Shown here in pieces: positions 12,237 through 21,754 of a stretch of 64,000 nucleotides of DNA. The stretch spans positions 17,624,503 to 17,688,502 of the forward strand of contig CM030836.1 of the NCBI GenBank assembly GCA_018105865.1, in the 5' to 3' direction. Below the pieces are notes generated by a model. It did no database searches. It saw only the letters and a program-made list of their open reading frames with translations, and was not told the DNA's origin. A program made the position numbers and the translations under genes. Numbering within the stretch: the stretch's first letter is position 1; every line of letters starts with the position of its first letter. The stretch comes from Metaphire vulgaris. Lineage: Eukaryota; Annelida; Clitellata; Crassiclitellata; Megascolecidae.

Positions 12237-14185
12237 GCCTAATAACAACAACAACAACAATAGTGCAAATTTTGATAATAATAATAATAATAATAATAAA
12301 TATTGTTATTACTTTTATCGGTTTTAAGTGGTTTTGTAAGTAAGTAAAATCTCGTGAATTTATATAGCGCCTTTGGAGTAGCACCACAGTAACTGCCTAT
12401 TCTTAGGCGCTTAATCTTGATATAAAATATAAAACACTGTGCTCTTTCATTTGTCATTTTTAATTTTTAAATTTAATTTTTAACTTTAACACTGCATTCC
12501 TACGACAGTTTGACTCGAATGCACCACCTGTAAAAGGTCATTTGCCACGCGGTCCTTTATCGCAATCTGTTTAGGTTATTACGCATCACAATAGAGACGT
12601 TCATTAGATCATGTCGGCATATCGTATTGTTATAGAGACGAGATAATGAGCCGAGTTTCGCCCGTCCACTGAAAATTACGGTTAACCCCTTAACTGGGCA
12701 ACTATTTGTAACTCAATGTAAAATGGACGAGCGTTACTCGGGGCACCCAGTTAAGGGGTTAATAATAATAATATTATTATTAAAGTGGTTTTAGCAGTTC
12801 AGTTACCCGTATTTGTTCATTTCTGTCACAGGAGTCCCGTGATGGCGGGAGGTTTATTTGCCATCAGTACCAAGTGGTTCTGGGAGCTGGGAGGCTACGA
12901 CCAGGGCCTGGAAATCTGGGGCGGGGAGCAGTACGAACTTTCATTCAAGGTACTGAAGCAGTTTCTAAAATTGTCGCATTCATCGGCAAAGTCGGCGCAG
13001 GAACTGATGACGTCATCGGCAATCAACTCCCTTAATTAAAAACAAGTAGGTAAGAGCTTTTTCGTTTTTCGTTTCGCTAGATATGGATGTGTGGTGGACG
13101 AATGGTCGATACGCCGTGCTCGAGGGTCGGTCACATATACAGAAAGTTCAATCCGTTCGGAGCCGTCGGACGGGGAGATTACGTGTCGCGGGTAGAATTA
13201 TAGAAACTCCGCATCTTCTTCACTCAAAATCAATATTTAATTTTTCATTGAAGAGTGCACCATGCTTTTCAGAGTAGTGTCCCTTTTTGAACGATGGCTT
13301 AGCCAGAGTTCCGGAATATGAGGAGGGGGAGGGGGCACATGGACATTTTCAGTTGAAAAAGTTACCGACGAGCAAGAAAGTGTCGTTAAATTGTCGCTCT
13401 GCACAGTCCCATAATTTCTTTATCACGCTACTTCCCCCAGGGATATTTTTACACTCCCTAACACCCCCAACACTGCCCCCCCAATTTGAGGTCGACGCTC
13501 ACAAAATTTGGTAATGTGACAATGGTATGCATACAAAATGCAGACTAATTAGCTCCGGACACCCCCCTTCAATTTGAGGTCGACACCCTCCAAATTCACA
13601 ATCCTAGAAATATCCCTGTTCCCCCTCCCAAATATATCAACGGCTTTGCGCAAATCCAGTCAGAATATTGGGCCGGTGGCGGGGTGGGGGTGAGGTTTGA
13701 CCTGCCATCCGCCCCCGTGGGTACTCCAATGCTTTTGGATAATGAATGGTTGTCGGGGGAGGGGGGACGTCTCGAAGTAGTTATTAATCAAACGCCGTTT
13801 GGTCTGATCGTAGAACCATCGCAGAGTGGCCGAGGTGTGGATGGACGAGTACAAGGGACACGTTTTCATTCATAATCCGCCCATGCAGTCGATCGATCCG
13901 GGCGACCTGACGGAGCAGCGGGCGCTGAGGTCGAAACTCCAGTGCAAGTCCTTCGACTGGTTCATGAAGGAAGTGGCCTTCGATCTCATCAAGCACTATC
14001 CCCCGCGGCCGCCGTCGAATACGGCCAGCGGAGAGGTGAGGAGGGAGGGCGCTTGAATCAGCAGCGACAGTTGACAATTCACTCTTAACTGTACTTATCC
14101 TGTAACTTACAGTTGCTACAAGTATCGTGCCGGTCTAGAAAATAAGTTCGCAGATCTCAGTCCAGCTTTGTATGACAGCCTTGGC

Positions 14186-14223
<38 letters not shown>

Positions 14224-14235
14224 AACAACAACAAC

Positions 14236-14294
<59 letters not shown>

Positions 14295-15735
14295 GAAGAA
14301 GAATAATAATAATACAGGGTAGCTCAAATTTATGATGACCGCGTCCTACCCCTAGTCATGGCCGCATTTATAGGATACAATACTGCGGATGTACGCCAAA
14401 TTTCATGCACTTTGACTTACTGGTTGTGAAGATATTTACAATGAAACTGGACGGTGCCAGCTTTATTGGCTCACCCTGCAATAATGACTATTAAGCCTCT
14501 AGGCTTGGCACACACTTTTTATAGGCTACCGTAGGAATGGGAAGGCATGACCCCCCACTCTTTCCCACTCTTTCACCATTGTATCCAGTGAATAGACGAG
14601 ACCATTAGTTTTGAGGTTGATAGCTGAGAGAGCAGGCCAGTCGAGAACCGTAACTGGCCCCAGGAACAGGATTTATAGGCCTATAAGCCCCTATATACGT
14701 TTTTCCTGCATTAGCATTTGACACGGTCAGCTGCGGAACCCCATTACGTCCGTGGGATCTGCAAAATTTCTCCCCCTCTCCCTATCTTCAAGACCCTGTT
14801 TTCAGAATGAATGAGAGACAGCCAAACAGACAGAGACAGACAGAATGTAGACAGACATACAGGAACAGACAGGCAAATAGAGACAGACAGGCAGAGACAG
14901 AGACAGAGAGTCGAATTGTTACTCAGTTGCTCAGCTGTACATTGGCTTTATCGCATTTCGCTGCCGACTGTAGATTCGAAGCATGTCTTCCGATCTGTGC
15001 ATCGATACGAAATTCAAAAAGGCGATGGAGAGTTTTGGACTCGAACGCTGTTCCAGCGATAATCGTAAGGTCGGAGGGGAGCAGGTTTGTAACCTCTTGA
15101 ACTCGTTTACAAGTTAACCAGCTGAATCAACCATCAGTGGCGGCTCCACAGGGGGGTCCGTGTCCCCTATTGAGTGCCTGGACCCCCAGTGGCCCCCATG
15201 TTGGGACCCTATACTTAATACTACATATCTAACAACAAATGGTTGGCCATCCATGATTAGAAGTTGCCACCCCAACGATCCCCCACTTGCCAAATCCTGG
15301 AGCCGCCAGTGTCAACCATATGGGCTGTATTAGGTCGTAAAACATGCGCTGCGTCATGCAGATGCGGAGCCAGGATTTTCGGAAGGGGGTTTGGTTTTTG
15401 GTTTTGACCGTGACCAACTTTGTAAAATTCCTGCCAAGCAAAAAACGTTATCACCTCTAGTTTTTGACGTGACAAGCAAACAAGGTCCTCGCCTCTTACT
15501 CAGACTTTTACAGTCTATATCCAAGGAGGTTGACTCCAAAATTCGCGTCAAAAAATTAAAAACACATGGAAACTCATTAAAATATTTTGTTTTCGGCGGC
15601 AAAGGGGGGGGGGGTTAACCCCCAAAACCCCCTTTGACTACGCCACTGCATTGTGTTCACATTGGATATGCATGTATAATGTATGGCCTATATAGCATGT
15701 GCATAGTATTTTATATACATATATGTAGTCTGTAA

Positions 15736-15805
<70 letters not shown>

Positions 15806-17270
15806 GGGGCCTGTGTAGGCAGGTCCATACTAATATAAAACGCCTATGCAGTATGCATATTGGTTTTTGTCCACAGTATATGCTATACATACGATACTAC
15901 ATAGTACATACCAGTGATTGTAACGAATTTATAAAAACAATTGAGAACACTAGCCTATGATTTTAAAAACACAAATATTCGCGAAAAATTTTCCTGAAAA
16001 TCAAAGGGTCGACATCCCCCTGCACGCTCCAAATGACGTCTCTGCTCTTCAGCCCCCTAATTTGATGGGGTCTTCTTTTTGTTTTCTTATGCTGATCTTT
16101 TGCTGCAGTCAGTCGCGCCGTGGTTTTCGCATTTTGTGTGTTCACAGCAAATGGAGTTGACTTGGAAGAAAGACATTCGACCGGTCAACAGACAGGTCTG
16201 CTTCGACACGTCCGAAAAAGTTCAAAGGGCTCCGTTGATTCTATACACATGCCACTCGCAGCAGGGCAACCAGTGGTGGAAATACAACGTCGTTAGTAGT
16301 CGACCTACCGATGCAGTGGCGTAGCGAGGCAAAATGCCCCCCCCCCCGGGGCGAGAAAAAAGCGCCGCCTCCAAAATTTGAAAATTTCCTGGAAAAAACC
16401 TTACAGATCAAGTCTTTAAAAGTCTGACAAGCGAAAAATATAAAAAAATTTAATGAGTCTCTAAAAAAAGTCTGACAAGCAAAAAATCCCTAATAGTTAT
16501 AAAAGTATTTAGGGAATCTCGAAAATGTCGCCCCTAGGGCAAGTACCGCCTGGGGCGCTTCGCCCTCTGTCCCCTCGCTATGCCACTGCACCGAATCTAC
16601 CGACGCCGTCAATATTGTACTGTCATAAATAATTTCTAAGATACGGATCTTAACTCTTTTTAATGTAACGGTAGCCCATGCTCTAATCCAGGAATATTTC
16701 TAGGATTGTGATTGGGGGTGTCGACCTCAAATGGGGGTGTCCGGAGCTAATTAGTATGCATTTTGTATGCATACCATTGTCACAATACCAAATTTTGGGG
16801 TTGTCGACCTCAAATTGGGTGTGTGTGTAAAAATATCCCTGCTCCAATCCCAGCAGCAGGGAAGGCGCTGATCTCCGGCTTTAGAATATTATGGGCATAC
16901 GGTTTGTAGCACAGTAAGCCACTGTCTATATAAATACCAGGTAGTCATTCATAATGTCTACGCAATTTCTCGATTTAGCCATCTTGCCAAACCCTTCTCC
17001 AGACCTGCGCTTTACCTTCGCCGCTTTTTACATATTTGAGACAGCGTATAGATCTACTGCTGGTTCAGCTGTATAAATCGTTTCGTGTGGTTTCTCTCTC
17101 TGCAGGACACGAAGCAGCTGTTTCATCCTGCTTCGAAGCAATGCTTGGACGCGGACGTTGAACGCAGACAGCTGTTTATGCTTCCCTGTTCGACGGACTC
17201 TCCGTCACAGAAGTGGATTTGGAGTCACGTCAACGAAACGCTTGCGCGACAAACATGGAAAGAAGAATGA
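6186..17270 (+). CDS. GALNT10: Polypeptide N-acetylgalactosaminyltransferase, GALNT10 type (complete, 12 exons)
   Basis: Golgi type II enzyme that moves GalNAc from UDP-GalNAc to Ser/Thr and so starts mucin-type O-glycans. Exons: 6186-6365, 7039-7144, 7826-7970, 9715-9881, 10774-10965, 11757-11934, 12832-12949, 13081-13191, 13814-14035, 14974-15084, 16148-16288, 17106-17270. They join in frame to 611 aa; human GALNT10 is about 600. Order: short cytosolic tail, signal anchor (residues ~8-28), stem with DWHD, GT-A catalytic domain with [12 protein letters not shown], metal-binding DSH (249-251), the Gal/GalNAc-T motif [19 protein letters not shown] (exon 7) and CSRVGH (His380), then a ricin-type lectin domain (about 474-600) with CIDTK, CFDT and CLDAD repeats and QxW-like motifs. 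[14 protein letters not shown] and [10 protein letters not shown] favour GALNT10 over other paralogues. Introns are full of microsatellites and MITEs, but no exon is broken. Exon limits are inferred from AG/GT sites and the family alignment. Confidence 0.95.
7039..7144 (+). CDS. GALNT10: GALNT10 exon 2 (stem, DWHD)
   Basis: The acceptor is TGTCACAG|AAT. The exon carries [16 protein letters not shown] and ends in phase 1. Two possible donors exist, 7132 and 7144. The second keeps the family spacing from DWHD to GNGEHG (11 residues), so it is preferred. The donor GTCGGT is weak. Confidence 0.8.
7826..7970 (+). CDS. GALNT10: GALNT10 exon 3 ([15 protein letters not shown])
   Basis: The exon reads [11 protein letters not shown] then [17 protein letters not shown] and ends DLRHK in phase 2. 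The junction codon with exon 4 gives Q then C, matching the conserved RH..C of the family. Confidence 0.9.
9715..9881 (+). CDS. GALNT10: GALNT10 exon 4 (nucleotide-binding start of GT-A fold)
   Basis: Acceptor AATTGCAG|GTGC. The exon encodes [18 protein letters not shown] and [11 protein letters not shown], the first strands of the glycosyltransferase 2-like fold with its VDD motif. Donor GTCAGA, phase 1. Confidence 0.92.
10774..10965 (+). CDS. GALNT10: GALNT10 exon 5 ([11 protein letters not shown] metal site)
   Basis: Acceptor TTTTTTAG|TC. It encodes [19 protein letters not shown] and the metal-binding LDSH, then NWLPPLL up to the donor CTAG|GTAAGT. The exon's last bases are the first unit of a 24-bp tandem array that repeats this splice site downstream. 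Confidence 0.92.
10950..11416 (+). repeat. 24-bp tandem array copying the exon 5 splice donor
   Basis: Eight diverged 24-bp units follow TTACCACCTCTCCTAGGTAA. Seven start at 10950, 10974, 10998, 11022, 11345, 11369 and 11393, and one, starting at 11046, is split by a MITE at 11057-11323. The first unit spans the real exon 5/intron 5 junction. Because 24 is a multiple of three, the frame LPPLLGK(D/Y) continues through the units before the MITE. Several units keep a usable CTAG|GTAAGG-like donor. Confidence 0.9.
11049..11331. mobile_element. MITE inserted inside the 24-bp array, with 8-bp TSD
   Basis: The element (11057-11323) starts CAGAGGCGGATCTAGG and ends CCTAGCTCCGCCCCTG. It is flanked by ccacctct at 11049-11056 and 11324-11331. 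It splits the fifth unit of the array, so the array existed first. Confidence 0.82.
11757..11934 (+). CDS. GALNT10: GALNT10 exon 6
   Basis: Acceptor CCTGTTAG|AA. It encodes [31 protein letters not shown] and ends PSEPF(E), conserved catalytic-domain blocks. Donor GTAGGA, phase 2. Confidence 0.92.
11959..12299. repeat. (AAT)n/(AAC)n microsatellite block in intron 6
   Basis: Long AAT tracts alternate with short AAC tracts and the repeated break GCCTAATAACAAC. The block looks like a higher-order repeat of about 70-100 bp. Confidence 0.95.
12832..12949 (+). CDS. GALNT10: GALNT10 exon 7 (Gal/GalNAc-T motif)
   Basis: Acceptor TGTCACAG|G. It reads [20 protein letters not shown] and then [19 protein letters not shown], the family signature that closes the sugar-nucleotide site. 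Ends in phase 0 at AAG|GTACTG. Confidence 0.95.
13081..13191 (+). CDS. GALNT10: GALNT10 exon 8 (CGGRM, CSRVGH)
   Basis: Acceptor TTTCGCTAG|ATA. It encodes [20 protein letters not shown], with His380 as the third metal ligand expected in this family, then [17 protein letters not shown]. Phase 0 at both ends. Confidence 0.93.
13438..13618. mobile_element. CAGGGATATTT MITE family, copy A
   Basis: Runs from CAGGGATATTTTTACAC to AGAAATATCCCTG and contains two GGTCGAC-type motifs and a GTATGCATAC palindrome. It is in the opposite orientation to copies B (16689-16841) and C (18888-19052). Its flanks share only TTCCCC. Confidence 0.8.
13814..14035 (+). CDS. GALNT10: GALNT10 exon 9 (end of catalytic domain, linker)
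   Basis: Acceptor ATCGTAG|AAC. It encodes [18 protein letters not shown], then [20 protein letters not shown] and a Pro-rich linker to the lectin domain. Donor GAG|GTGAGG, phase 0. The 74 codons have no break. Confidence 0.93.
14185..14310. repeat. (AAC)n then (AAT)n microsatellite
   Basis: An AAC tract passes into an AAT tract with a short AAG insert in intron 9. It abuts the element at 14315. Confidence 0.95.
14315..14478. mobile_element. CAGGGT-ended short DNA element
   Basis: A 164-bp segment starts CAGGGTAGCTCAAATTTATG and ends GGCTCACCCTG. The ends are imperfect inverted repeats. No clear target duplication is seen because the left flank is an AAT repeat. It is non-coding. Confidence 0.6.
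14974..15084 (+). CDS. GALNT10: GALNT10 exon 10 (first ricin-lectin repeat)
   Basis: This exon has no open-frame signal of its own and was found by alignment. The acceptor is CTGTAG|ATT. It encodes [20 protein letters not shown] then [16 protein letters not shown], matching the family block IRN..TGLC.DTK. Donor CAG|GTTTGT. Phase 0 at both ends. Confidence 0.88.
15127..15319. mobile_element. hAT-type MITE, CAGTGGCGGCTC family, with 8-bp TSD
   Basis: The element at 15135-15311 starts CAGTGGCGGCTCC and ends GGAGCCGCCAGTG. It has an exact target duplication, tcaaccat, on both sides. It lies in GALNT10 intron 10, 50 bp after the donor, and is an inverted relative of 101-289. Confidence 0.88.
15357..15650. 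mobile_element. Probable hAT-type MITE, no clear TSD
   Basis: Ends CAGATGCGGAGCCAGGATTT and CTACGCCACTG, with inner 'gacaagcaaa' motifs shared with several other elements in the window. I could not find matching 8-bp flanks. Confidence 0.5.
15737..15806. repeat. (AAT)n microsatellite
   Basis: About 70 bp of AAT repeats in intron 10. Confidence 0.95.
16148..16288 (+). CDS. GALNT10: GALNT10 exon 11 (second lectin repeat)
   Basis: Acceptor TTCACAG|CAA. It encodes [20 protein letters not shown] and ends [12 protein letters not shown] with the QxW motif of a beta-trefoil repeat. The donor AAC|GTCGTT is poor, but it is the only nearby GT that keeps phase 0 with exon 12. Confidence 0.9.
16314..16588. 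mobile_element. hAT-type MITE, CAGTGGCGTAGCGAGG family
   Basis: The 275-bp element starts CAGTGGCGTAGCGAGG and ends CCTCGCTATGCCACTG. The flanks share ACCGA (degenerate target duplication). It begins only 26 bp after GALNT10 exon 11. Confidence 0.8.
16681..16849. mobile_element. CAGGGATATTT MITE family, copy B
   Basis: The element at 16689-16841 starts CAGGAATATTTCTAGG and ends AAAATATCCCTG. The flanks ctctaatc and ctccaatc match 7 of 8. Confidence 0.82.
17106..17270 (+). CDS. GALNT10: GALNT10 exon 12 (last lectin repeat, stop)
   Basis: Acceptor TCTCTGCAG|GAC. It encodes [17 protein letters not shown] and [13 protein letters not shown], the third trefoil repeat with its QxW motif, and ends at TGA 17268-17270. 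NET is a possible N-glycosylation site. Confidence 0.93.
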   Translation, partial: DTKQLFHPASKQCLDADVERRQLFMLPCSTDSPSQKWIWSHVNETLARQTWKEE

Positions 17271-17279
17271 GAATCATAC

Positions 17280-17282
<3 letters not shown>

Positions 17283-17350
<68 letters not shown>
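17283..17350. repeat. (CT)n microsatellite
   Basis: A pure CT tract of about 68 bp, 13 bp after the GALNT10 stop codon. Confidence 0.95.
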
Positions 17351-17353
<3 letters not shown>

Positions 17354-17415
17354 GTTTTGCCTTCTCCCTTTCTTTCTCTTCTGCAACTTTTATGCTATTC
17401 GTCTCTACCTTTCTG

Positions 17416-17418
<3 letters not shown>

Positions 17419-17474
<56 letters not shown>
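17419..17474. repeat. (TA)n microsatellite
   Basis: A pure AT tract of about 55 bp followed by TATG repeats. Confidence 0.95.
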
Positions 17475-17477
<3 letters not shown>

Positions 17478-17529
17478 ATAAACTGTATATATGTATGTAT
17501 GTATATATGTATGTATGTGTATGTATGTC

Positions 17530-17702
17530 CAGTGTTTAATCTAGACTCCTGGACTCTGGGGAAAACTGAAAAGGTTGGGGAAAGTCAGCTAGGGGGTATG
17601 GGGGAGCGCTGAAAGTTGATATAGTATGCCAAAATTTCCGGGGGGAATTTGAAATTTCCGGAGAGAAAAAGGGACAATCCCCCAGAAACGGCCTAGATTA
17701 AA
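17530..17702. mobile_element. CAGTGTTTATTCTAG family, copy 1
   Basis: Starts CCAGTGTTTAATCTAG and ends CCTAGATTAAACCCTA, with G-rich inner blocks such as TTTCCGGGGGGAATTT. Relatives lie at 26675-26869 and 35498-35659. Confidence 0.6.
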
Positions 17703-18229
17703 CCCTATATATGTCAATGTCATGCTGCTTCAATTTTTCGCCTTCTTCCCCCCATTTCTCCTCTGAGTGATTCTGCAACTTTTGTGTGCATGTTCTCTTT
17801 CTTTCTCTCTCACCTCCGAGTTTTTTTGAGTTTGAGACTCTATAAATTGGACTTGGTTCGTCGCGATAGAACGCAGAACAAACAACAAAGAATAGACCTG
17901 CACAGTATTCGCTGCGCTGTAGCAGTCTAGCCGAAATATTTTAAACGACTCTTGATTTGAGGACGATGAACCAGTTACCGATCTCTAAATCAGATCATTT
18001 TGAAACTGATTACTATGAAAATTGAACAATGATCAAACAACTCATCTACCAACATCACTCATCAGTTATTTTGCCCTTAAGAGGACTTTATATCGTTTAT
18101 TTAATCATAGCCTGCCTCTTTCAAATACGAAGCGGAGGAATTTTCAAAGTGACAGATGAGACCGTCTAGTAACGTAATGCGTATATTAGAATGTCACCTT
18201 GACAACGACCAAACCAAGACTGATAATTA

Positions 18230-18346
18230 ATATAAGCCAATGTCCCCCTACCTGGCTTGGCCCCCAGTTGGGACCCTATACTTAAACAAGACAACAAATG
18301 GTTGGCCCCCATGATTAGAAATATAAGAGCCGCCACTGATATAAGT
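18230..18346. mobile_element. Truncated CAGTGGCGGCTC-family MITE
   Basis: The inner sequence GTTGGGACCCTATACTTAA and the end GAGCCGCCACTG match the element at 15135-15311, but the other inverted end is missing. The flanks atataagc and atataagt match 7 of 8. Confidence 0.65.
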
Positions 18347-18879
18347 AAACAGTGGTAACATATAGCTATAGTGTCACTAGAATGTTCCTTGTTGGACGGC
18401 GGGCGTGGTCTCAATACTGTCAGTCCTAGACCAGGACAGTTCCCCAGTTTCTAGCCTACATCAAAATGGAGTCAGGATGTCTAGAGGATATGATTTGGGT
18501 CTAATAAGATTTCAGATTTATTAATAATAGCAAGAATATTTGCAAAACTGACTCTAAATATTTATTCTCAAGTTCCAATTTCACAAACTGCTTTAATAAC
18601 TCTTTTATGACACATCTGAGTCTCTATAGAAGGACATGCAATACAAATGTTTGCTAGTCGCCTTAAGAAAAGCAATAAAATTTTAACAATTTAAAATGCT
18701 AACTGCAGAGTATGTGCACAGACACCTGAACCATAGGTGCTGCAACTCCAGCACTTTATCTAAATTGCTAATGCAAAGCACTGCTCTAGAAATATAAACA
18801 CCAATAGATATGAAATACAATTACTAATTTCCAGGACATGATTATATAATATATGCATGTATATATGCACCTATGTATA

Positions 18880-19060
18880 CATATATTCAGGGATATTTCT
18901 AAGATTGTGAATTTGGGGGTGTCGACCTCAAACTGGGGAGTGTCCGGAGCTAATTAGTATGCATTTTTTATGCATACCATTGTCACATTACCAAATTTGG
19001 GGGGTCGACCTCAAATTGGGGGGGGTGTTAGAGGGGTGTAAAAATACCCCTGCATATATT
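18880..19060. mobile_element. CAGGGATATTT MITE family, copy C, with exact TSD
   Basis: The element at 18888-19052 starts CAGGGATATTTCTAAG and ends AAAATACCCCTG. The 8-bp flanks catatatt are identical. Two GGGTCGACC-like blocks flank a GCATxxxxTATGCATACC core. Confidence 0.85.
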
Positions 19061-21577
19061 ATATAGATATGTACATGTAAATAATAATTATTATACACTT
19101 TGTTTTCTAGATGCACAAAAAAAAAGTTTTGCAAGGCTGAAAATAAACTTGAAACTGAAAATAATCTTGAACTGGAAACAGCGGCAGCACCTAACAGGTA
19201 ATTTAATCACAGGATGTAGGAATGATTGCATTGAAGTCCACAGTTGATGCTATGCGCTTCATCAAACAAAAGACAATTCACATGCATCTCTATAAATCAA
19301 AATCATTGTAACAGGTGAAACACATCCTGGAATGATTATCAAACAACAGATTCAAATAAATGGCAATAAAAAAACAATTGAAATCTCACTAGAAAACCAT
19401 TTCCTCGAAAAAAAAACAGAGCACCATAAACACGAAATAAATGCTGTTTGCTGGAAATACCAATCACACCAAAAATACTGATAAACAGAAAGGTATTTGA
19501 GACAAGGACAGCAAATGGAAAACATTGCACAGGAAAGTGTTACAAGATTTCCCACTGCTGACGTTAAACACTGGAAAGTCAAAGATGGAAAAAACAGTAA
19601 ATTGGGTTTTGAGAATTCCGTGGCTCAAATCAACTTACTTGCTAGATAAAAAGAATACTTTGATCTTAAGAAATGATTTAGCAAAATATCAGAAGTAGTA
19701 GCAGTAAGTCAAGTGCCAGTAAGCATTCTCAGCTTTTAACTCATTTTTAAATTTAAAAAAAACTATTGGAACAGTATTATTAAAATTGAGCATTGCTAAT
19801 GCTTTAAATATCAAGCAGTGACTTCCATAGCTAAATGGTCAAGTACTTCTTTTAAGAATCTGAAACCAACTCTTAAACAGTGCACAACTAACCAATGAAA
19901 CCATCTGAAAAGTCCGAAAGACACTCAAAACTCTGTAGCAAAACAATGACTTGCTTGACAGCAATCTAACTGACAATACATGAGCCAAGTAAAAACTGAT
20001 CTCTAATAATACACCAATCAAAGGAACTAATCATACAAGTGGACATGGTTTGTGGAAAATCAATTCAAAGCATTTAATCAAGGCTGAAAATAATCACTTT
20101 TTCCCTCAAAAAGACTACTCACTTCAGAGCAGGAGACTGGAGGTTACTTACCTTACTTACCCGTTTGCACAGCAGATGCATGTGGCATAACATGAACGAT
20201 ACCTTCAGGATATCCTTCAATGTACATGTACAGAGCATTTAAAACTGCTGGCATAATACAATACAGAACAAAATAAAAACTGACTGTGGTCCCAAACAAA
20301 TCATTCAGATGTCAGTAGGATCTCTAGTCTGGAAATACTAAAGCATTAATCATAATTTTAATCCAGTTTCATGACTATTGTTTCAAGTTAAACACTGATA
20401 AGCAAAATATAAATATCTAGCACATAATAAAATCTTTATGAGTCTGAAAAAACAACCAAACCTTCTTCAAAAATGTCTTCATTTCATCTACATTTATTAC
20501 TCCAGATGAAAATTTATAATAATAATTTTCAACTCAGATTCCCACTTGGAGAAAAACAGAGATACATTTATAAGAAAGCATACATGCGTCTGCAACAAAT
20601 ATACATCTTAACAGGCGATGCAGAGAGTAAATAGACTAATGATGTAGCAAAATAATAATTAATTAGATGTCGATTATTCAACTCTCAAAGTTGGTGCAAT
20701 ATTTTCTATAGAGTGGCATAATCGTCCAAAATAAAAGAAATGCTAACAACGTTTATGCTGACTTAGATGGCTTCCAAACTCCTTCAAAAGTAAAATTTAA
20801 AACTTCAAAACTTGCTCTGTAGCATCTCCTAACAATTAATGAATACTGAAAAAGATATAAATTTAAACGTAACTGTTCTATCAATAGCTAATTGCCTGCT
20901 TCAAAATCCAGCATCTTGTACAGACACAATATTAGCGTTAATGTATAGCACAACTTTCGAGAACAGTTACATTTCATACAAAATTTTTAAACCCATGTCA
21001 GCACTCAGAAAAGCAGCATACGTCAACTCAAACTCAAAAGATTCTGCTTGATAAACTGTAACCAAATCCAGATGCAGATTTCCGGGAAAAAATTACGCTT
21101 AATCACCGATTACATTGCACAATCACCACTCGGAACATCATTCTACTGCCTTGAACATTGAGGCTTACAAAAGCTACGTGAAATTAACCAAAGTAATCAG
21201 AAAATCTTCATTGCAGAATCTATCATATATTCTTGCCATTTCTAGAAACATTCCTAATTTCATTAAGGTATGACTTGTTAATCAAAACACAGTATCTGAC
21301 TCAAATTGTTACTGGTTACAGAAATATAAAATACAAATAAAAATAAATAATAAACTATCTTAACTTATAAGAATTGTGAGCAACAGCAATCTAAGGCTAG
21401 GATGACAACAGCAAAAAGCTCAACCTGTTCGGACTAAAGTAGCAAATAATATTTAATCATATATAATATATAAATGAAATAAATTCTTAACCAAAGCAGC
21501 TAGAATTTCATCAACGTCCTTCCCTTCAGTGCACCAGTGACCTTCAGCAGAGGTCAACAGCAGACTAGCAGTGAGGA
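19061..21577 (-). other. Probable 3' UTR or downstream region of LASP
   Basis: AT-rich sequence with almost none of the microsatellites or MITEs seen elsewhere. No exon is recognisable. The minus-strand short open frames look random. The texture is continuous with the LASP introns, so a long 3' UTR is possible, but I cannot place its end. Confidence 0.4.
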
Positions 21578-21754
21578 TCAGGCTCGCTCAATGTAGTTGG
21601 CCGGAATCATTCCACGGCGACCGGTTCTCTGGACCGTTCCGACGATCCATCCCTCATCGACCCTCTCGCTGTTGATGATCCGGTCGTTTTCCAAAAAGCT
21701 GACTTCGTCGTCATCCTGTGCGTCGTAATCGTACATTGCCACATAGACGGCGCC
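21578..21754 (-). CDS. LASP1: LASP last exon (SH3 domain)
   Basis: Fifty-eight residues plus TGA. The exon begins GAVYVAMYDYDAQDDDEVSF (ALYDY-type motif), then VDEGWIVGTVQ and GMIPANYIERA, so the protein ends right after the SH3 ANYxE, as LASPs do. Acceptor GTTTCGTAG|GGC, phase 0. Confidence 0.95.
   Translation of the reverse strand, partial: GAVYVAMYDYDAQDDDEVSFLENDRIINSERVDEGWIVGTVQRTGRRGMIPANYIERA

Larger units (their letters stand above)
17271..18480. other. GALNT10 3' UTR and convergent intergenic space
   Basis: (CT)n at about 17283-17350 and (TA)n at about 17419-17474 lie in the likely 3' UTR. A CAGTGTTTA-type element copy (about 17530-17702) and a MITE (18238-18338) follow. I see no clear poly(A) signal for GALNT10. 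Confidence 0.5.

Noticed and set aside
14807..15100. Two overlapping plus-strand frames around the first lectin exon
   Set aside because: They are shadows. The coding frame is the third one (CIDTK...), which is closed upstream and therefore only open from 14974.
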